Assembly (NCBI RefSeq): GCF_000364605.1
Contig: NZ_KB822577.1
Location: forward strand, 186,001 to 250,000
Direction: 5' to 3'
Length of the DNA stretch: 64,000 nucleotides
From: Nocardioides sp. Iso805N
GTDB taxonomy: Bacteria; Actinomycetota; Actinomycetes; Propionibacteriales; Nocardioidaceae
Part shown: positions 61,671 to 64,000 of the stretch, piece after piece
How positions within the stretch are numbered: position 1 is the first letter of the stretch
Layout of the letters: every line of letters begins with the position of its first letter
Position numbers and translations under genes: made by a program
Notes under the pieces: generated by a model
Database searches by the model: none
What the model saw: only the letters and a program-made list of their open reading frames with translations
Told to the model about the DNA's origin: nothing

Positions 61671-63482
61671 TCAGGCCCCGGCGACGGTGCTGGTCGGGAG
61701 CGTGACCCGCACCTGGGTCCCGGTCCCGACCTCCGGGTCGACCTCCGATTGGATCTCCAAGCTGCCGCCGTGGCGCCGGACGATGCGGTCGACGATCGGC
61801 ATGCCCAGCCCGATGCCCGAGGGCCCGCCGGCCCGCGCGGCGGCACCGCGGAAGAAGTCGTCCAGGACGTGCGCGCGCTCGTCCTCGGGGATGCCGATGC
61901 CGTTGTCCGCGACGGTGAGCGAGGCCTCGGTGCCGTGCTGCTCGAGCCGCACGGTCACCGAGCCCCCGGTCGGGGTGTAGCGCAACGCGTTCTCGATCAG
62001 CTCGCAGATCAGCCGGCTGAGCTCGTCACCGTCGCCGTTCACCAGCACCGGGCCGAGCGGCAGCCGGGCGCTGAGCGCCAGCCCCTTGGCCGCGGCCTCG
62101 GGGCCTGCCGCCTTCGTCGTACCGCGCACGATGGTGCGCAGGTCGAGCACCTCGCGGTGCGGATGGTCGTCGGGATGCGCGAGGCGGGAGAGCAGCAGCA
62201 GCGCCTCGACCACCTTGATCATCACACCGGCGCCCTGCTCGATGCCGGCCACGGCCGCCTCGTCGATGGCACGAGCCGGGTCACCGATCCGCTCGAGGTT
62301 CTCCTCGATCGTCCGAAGGGGTCCGCGCAGCTGTTCCGCGACCGTGCCGATCAGGCTGCTCTGGTAGTCGTCGAGGGCGGAGAGGTCGCGGATCAGCGCA
62401 CGCTGCCGCTCCTGGATCCGAGCGCGGTGCAGCACCCGCCCGAGGTCGCGACCGATGTCGAGCGCGACGGCGCACTCCACGTCGGTCCACAGCGGTGCAC
62501 CGACGTCGCGCAGCAGCACCAGCGCGCCCCAGCAGTGCTCGCCCGAGCCCAGCGGGACGTGCAGCAACGAGTCGAGCCCGTTGTCGGCCAGATCCGCGAG
62601 CACCATCTGGGTGGCGGCCGTCTGAAGCTGGGTCGGAGACAGGGGCTGGCGCACGCCGCGGACCAGGACCTCGCCGCGGCGCCACAGCTCTTCGGCAGCG
62701 GCCTCGCTCACCGCCAGCAGCTCGCGACTCATCGAGATCGGCCGCTGCCCCAGACCCCGGACGAACCCTGGCTCCTCCGCATCGAAGATGCGCACCCGCA
62801 GGCCGACGACGTCGAAGCCCTCGAAGATCGCGGAGCTCGCCTCATCGACCGCACCTGCGAGGGTGGTGTGCGCCGAGGCCCGGCGTACGGCGTCGCGCGC
62901 GATGCGCAGCAGCTGCGCCCGCTCGGCCAGCCGGTTGCGCTCCAAGGCGGAGAAGATCGCCTTCCCGGCCTGACGGGCGTAGCGCTCGAGAACCGCGAGC
63001 TGCTCCGGGCCGGGCACCCGGCCGTCGTGCGGCAGCGCGACGCTGAGCATCCCGATGAGCCGGCCGTCGGGCGCGTAGCTCGGCGCTCGCAGGGCGCTCT
63101 GGGGATGCCAGCGACCGAGGTCGTCGAGATCATCGGACCCGCCGGCGTCGCCGGCCCCGCGGGCGCCGTCATCGGTGCGGTAGCGGCCGCTGAACTTGTA
63201 GGTGCCCCAGTCCTCGCTCGCGGCGAGGACCTCGGCGGCCTCGTCGACGTGCCACCGCGCGCCGAGGAGCCCCCTTGCCGGCACCGGCCGACCATCGGGC
63301 AGGCGGCCGAGCTCGCCGCCCTCGGCGACCGCGACCGCCACCAGCTCGTCGCCGTCGCGGACGCTGACCACGACCATGCCGAAGCCGAGCATCCGGCCGA
63401 CTCCGTCGGCGACCAACTCGAAGAAGCGGGTGTCGGTGGGGTCGGGGCGGAAGCCGCTCGGCTGCCCGCCCACGGCCGTCAT
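61671..63482 (-). CDS. GAF-GAF sensor histidine-kinase-like protein lacking the phospho-acceptor histidine
   Basis: 603 residues, soluble. Two GAF-like sensor domains (about 17-180 and 195-355) precede a HisKA-like helix. At the H-box the usual SHELRTPL is AEQLRGPL (382-389), with Glu383 where the phospho-acceptor His should be. The HATPase domain (about 480-597) is complete: ICELIENALRYTPTG, DNGIGIPEDE, GIGLGMPIVDRIVRRHGG. It may act as an ATP-binding sensor partner of another kinase, or have lost autophosphorylation. ATG 63482 overlaps the upstream kinase stop as ATGA. They probably work together. Confidence 0.85.
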   Translation of the reverse strand: MTAVGGQPSGFRPDPTDTRFFELVADGVGRMLGFGMVVVSVRDGDELVAVAVAEGGELGRLPDGRPVPARGLLGARWHVDEAAEVLAASEDWGTYKFSGRYRTDDGARGAGDAGGSDDLDDLGRWHPQSALRAPSYAPDGRLIGMLSVALPHDGRVPGPEQLAVLERYARQAGKAIFSALERNRLAERAQLLRIARDAVRRASAHTTLAGAVDEASSAIFEGFDVVGLRVRIFDAEEPGFVRGLGQRPISMSRELLAVSEAAAEELWRRGEVLVRGVRQPLSPTQLQTAATQMVLADLADNGLDSLLHVPLGSGEHCWGALVLLRDVGAPLWTDVECAVALDIGRDLGRVLHRARIQERQRALIRDLSALDDYQSSLIGTVAEQLRGPLRTIEENLERIGDPARAIDEAAVAGIEQGAGVMIKVVEALLLLSRLAHPDDHPHREVLDLRTIVRGTTKAAGPEAAAKGLALSARLPLGPVLVNGDGDELSRLICELIENALRYTPTGGSVTVRLEQHGTEASLTVADNGIGIPEDERAHVLDDFFRGAAARAGGPSGIGLGMPIVDRIVRRHGGSLEIQSEVDPEVGTGTQVRVTLPTSTVAGA

Positions 63483-64000
63483 CTCGCCACCTCGCGGGGA
63501 AGGTGGACGCGGAACGTGCTGCCCTCGCCAAGCTGGGAGTCGACCTCGATGCGACCGGAATGGCGCTCGACGATCCGACGTACGATCGCCAGGCCGAGGC
63601 CGGTGCCGGGTTCGAGGAGGGCCTCGGCGTTGTTGGTCCTGAAGAACTCGGTGAACAGCAGCGCCTGGTCCTCCGCCGAGATGCCGATGCCGTCGTCGGA
63701 GACGCTCAGCACCGCGCCGTCGCCGACCTCGGTGAGCGAGACCCGGATCTCGCCGCCGGCGGGGGAGTACTTCACCGCGTTGCTCACCAGGTTGCCGGCC
63801 AACCGGTCCAGCTCTGCCGCCGCTCCCGCGACGAGCACGCTGCGAGCAGGCAGGTCGAGGGTGAGGCGGAGCCCGCGCCGCTGCGCGGTGTCCTCGTTGT
63901 GGGCGCAGACGTCGCGCAGGATCCTGTCGAGCTCGACCGGCCGCACGCCTCGGTGCGCGGCGCTGCTGGCCGAGCCGAGGCTCTGCAGGTCCTCGACGAT
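63479..64000 (-). CDS. Sensor histidine kinase, C-terminal fragment (runs off the right edge)
   Basis: The visible 173 residues hold the end of the HisKA helix (IVEDLQSLGSASSAAHRG) and a full HATPase domain with NLVSNAVKYSPAGGEIR, DDGIGISAED, and GTGLGLAIVRRIVERHSGRI. The frame stays open to the window edge, so the sensor part and the H-box are missing here. Its stop overlaps the start of the following GAF kinase gene (ATGA), so the two are co-translated. Phospho-acceptor status cannot be judged from this window. Confidence 0.88.
   Translation of the reverse strand: MVEDLQSLGSASSAAHRGVRPVELDRILRDVCAHNEDTAQRRGLRLTLDLPARSVLVAGAAAELDRLAGNLVSNAVKYSPAGGEIRVSLTEVGDGAVLSVSDDGIGISAEDQALLFTEFFRTNNAEALLEPGTGLGLAIVRRIVERHSGRIEVDSQLGEGSTFRVHLPREVAR

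Overview
The window is high-GC DNA, dense in genes with G/C-rich third positions and many GTG starts. It fits an actinomycete (Actinomycetota). The gene complement (dnaK-grpE-dnaJ-hspR and clpB under HspR/HAIR control, DUF3151, a sterol-carrier-like protein, scattered pur genes, a type VII-like secreted pair) suggests a Nocardioides-like member of the Propionibacteriales. The genus is inferred from gene content and style; no 16S or other rRNA gene is present. I saw no tRNA, rRNA, CRISPR array, transposase or prophage gene.

Layout. 1-3.2 kb: the N-terminus of an M20 peptidase and a nitroreductase on the minus strand, then a three-gene plus-strand cassette. This cassette is a 107-residue peptide with a pure T/D/G repeat, a JmjC/cupin 2-oxoglutarate oxygenase, and a thioredoxin-like [2Fe-2S] sucraseferredoxin. 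I read it as a candidate undescribed peptide-modification (RiPP-like) system. 3.2-6.4 kb: a membrane-anchored protein, an aldo/keto reductase and Nudix hydrolase that diverge from one symmetric promoter, and a secreted protein. 6.4-16.6 kb: the chaperone regulon, with dnaK-grpE-dnaJ-hspR and clpB each preceded by an HAIR operator; between them sit a DUF445/DUF4393 membrane pair and a secreted protein. 16.6-30.1 kb: housekeeping and metabolism (second aldo/keto reductase, two Pro-rich membrane proteins, DapC-like aminotransferase, pyrE, DedA, SpoU methyltransferase, lipid kinase, class II aldolase, drug-efflux MFS, DUF3151, lysS, a TrmB/LuxR-type regulator, a lipoprotein). 30.2-32.0 kb: a two-gene type VII-like secreted pair.

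32.2-57.3 kb carries most of de novo purine synthesis, split into separate units: purA, purD, purB (with a Nudix gene), purC, purS-purQ and purL. Interleaved are a REC-PAS-PAS histidine kinase, a GGDEF-EAL protein, a subtilisin-like protease with an STAWN-repeat tail, DUF421, a glycosidase-like protein, a sulfotransferase, an acyl-CoA ligase, a stress protein, a DUF1906 cell-wall-type protein and a TetR/MFS efflux module with two operators. 57.4-64.0 kb: a Uma2 nuclease-like gene, an MFS/ArsR module around a perfect 22-bp palindrome, a sterol-carrier-like protein, an M20 dipeptidase, and two overlapping sensor-kinase genes, one lacking the phospho-acceptor histidine.

Expression. Many genes start directly, with no room for a ribosome binding site, six to eight bases after a TANNNT -10 element. 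Leaderless transcription therefore looks common. Convergent genes are separated by long, unrelated inverted repeats that probably act as two-way terminators. A dispersed palindrome related to CCGAGCCTGTCGAGG occurs twice between genes and once, degenerate, inside grpE.
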